Shown one piece after another: positions 63,211 to 64,000 of a stretch of 64,000 nt of DNA. The translations under genes were made by a program, and so were the position numbers. Where the stretch lies: positions 1 to 64,000 of the forward strand of contig MEPU01000013.1 in the NCBI GenBank assembly GCA_001771815.1. Reading direction: 5' to 3'. How positions within the stretch are numbered: the stretch's first letter is position 1; every line of letters starts with the position of its first letter. The notes under the pieces were generated by a model. It was not told the origin of the DNA. It did no database searches and saw nothing but the letters and a program-made list of their open reading frames with translations. Origin of the DNA: Bdellovibrionales bacterium RIFCSPHIGHO2_01_FULL_40_29 (GTDB taxonomy: Bacteria; Bdellovibrionota; Bdellovibrionia; Bdellovibrionales; Bdellovibrionaceae).

Positions 63211-63804
63211 TTATTTTATGTTTGTTATATAACCAATGTGGTCCTTAATTTCGCTATTCCAGACAGAACTGCGTTTTTGCGGATTACATCTGGTCGGAGT
63301 TGGCAAATACCAAACTCTGGTACTTAGATCGGTTCCTAACTTATTCACTCCAAAGTACCCCACAAGAAGTGTTTCAATGCCCTTCTTGCGCCTGCAAGTA
63401 AAGAATATCGGAGCTGTTTTTAAAATACTTTTAAACTCAGAACTAACCGTCTTAAACTTTAAAAGTCCTCCCCTATGCGCCTTGAATAGAATTCCATCAG
63501 AGGGATCATTGCATTCATTCTCTTTAATAGAAATTTCTTGAACAATATTTGCAACTGCAATTCTCCACTTATTAAGGAATGCTACTTTTTCATCTACAGA
63601 AAACGTTTTCGGGATCTTATTTGGTTCGCACACTAACTGGAGAACTTTCCAGAAATGATTTCTATTACTATGATAAAAGAAAGCATTTTCAGGCTTTATC
63701 CCATTAATTGTTCGTGCGCAGATTGATCCCATTGTGCCTAAAATGACAAAGCGGGGTTTTCTTTCTGGAATGAAAGTAGCAATTTCGTCCTTTGAAATAA
63801 TCAT
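63211..63804 (-). CDS. uracil-DNA glycosylase-fold protein
   Basis: A 197-residue protein. RFVILGTMGSICARTINGIK followed by FYHSNRNHFWKVLQLV matches the UDG superfamily (Mug/deoxyinosine glycosylase type: ILGxxPS then YYxxxxNxFWK). The loop residues after the GTMGS element differ from active enzymes, so activity on U or I in DNA is uncertain. GAGG precedes ATG 63804. It might act on modified phage DNA; that is inference. Confidence 0.65.
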   Translation of the reverse strand: MIISKDEIATFIPERKPRFVILGTMGSICARTINGIKPENAFFYHSNRNHFWKVLQLVCEPNKIPKTFSVDEKVAFLNKWRIAVANIVQEISIKENECNDPSDGILFKAHRGGLLKFKTVSSEFKSILKTAPIFFTCRRKKGIETLLVGYFGVNKLGTDLSTRVWYLPTPTRCNPQKRSSVWNSEIKDHIGYITNIK

Positions 63805-63928
63805 GAACACATCCTCTTTCAATTATGCTGTTGCTCATCCAAAGTTTCAATAGCTCAACACTCAATCCACTTTAACTTACATCTAGGTTCTAGTTTTGCA
63901 AAGTGCTGTGTTTTAAAAAAGGAGAAAA

Positions 63929-64000
63929 ATGAAAACATTTAAAACACTGGAGCTGGCCATTCAATTTTACGAACAAGTTTTAGAAATCAAAGTAACAGGA
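63929..64000 (+). CDS. 5' end of a rightward gene, cut by window edge
   Basis: Only 24 codons are present, after an excellent GGAG (63921-63924) and ATG 63929. The product begins MKTFKTLELAIQFYEQVLEI, similar to the start of small four-helix-bundle (23S rRNA intervening sequence-like) proteins. The match is tentative because of the length seen. Confidence 0.6.
   Translation, partial: MKTFKTLELAIQFYEQVLEIKVTG

Overview
The window is AT-rich, gene-dense chromosomal DNA of a Gram-negative bacterium. Many short exported proteins and lipoproteins, including a signal peptide ending in Phe-Gln-Asn-Cys, a very large repeat lipoprotein, a DUF4105/DUF3015 pair and abundant XRE/LysR/TetR/WYL regulators, point to a member of the Bdellovibrionota (a predator or free-living relative). 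That assignment is inference from gene content; no rRNA or tRNA gene is present to test it.

Layout. 1-8.5 kb: small exported proteins, an SRPBCC protein, YjdM, a GDT1-type transporter, a DEAD-box helicase, a TfoX-like protein and a membrane sensor kinase that lacks its phospho-accepting histidine. 8.6-15 kb: PEP carboxylase, a Spy-like protein/ECF sigma/membrane protein operon, a Tat-type dienelactone hydrolase and RadD. 15-21 kb: DUF3015/DUF4105 exported pair, lipoprotein hydrolase, cation exchanger, D-lactate dehydrogenase-like enzyme. 22-24.3 kb: aromatic amino acid operon (hpd, phhA, VOC enzyme) facing a LysR gene. 24.4-33 kb: SRPBCC pair under a TetR regulator, secreted PHB-depolymerase-like esterase, PaiB-like protein, a BrnT/BrnA-like toxin-antitoxin pair next to a truncated acetyltransferase, an exported Fic protein and an exported protein built on a duplicated motif. 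33.1-36.5 kb: 1109-residue lipoprotein with seven Cys-containing repeats. 36.6-39.8 kb: oxyR divergent from an ankyrin gene, katA and a small membrane protein, with a perfect OxyR half-operator between. 40-47 kb: stress-type cluster (PfkB kinase, PAS-GAF histidine kinase interrupted at a dnaX-like A-AAA-AAG slippery site, SDR, BON protein, host-attachment-like protein, tandem AhpD-fold protein). 47-51.6 kb: old-yellow-enzyme/SDR operon with a TetR gene, and an epoxide-hydrolase-like gene facing a WYL regulator.

51.6-64 kb looks like a defence island. It opens with a tRNA 3'-end-like fragment and a strong hairpin. It holds a membrane protein, an XRE regulator with a three-half-site operator, and one tightly overlapping operon read leftward: RHH protein, hsdR, unknown 142-residue protein, hsdS, hsdM, DUF3644 protein, and a possible ADP-ribosyltransferase-like protein. 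Behind it lie a DUF2806 protein and a uracil-DNA-glycosylase-fold protein. The most unusual items are the frameshifted kinase, the restriction operon with two candidate effectors appended, and the exported Fic protein.
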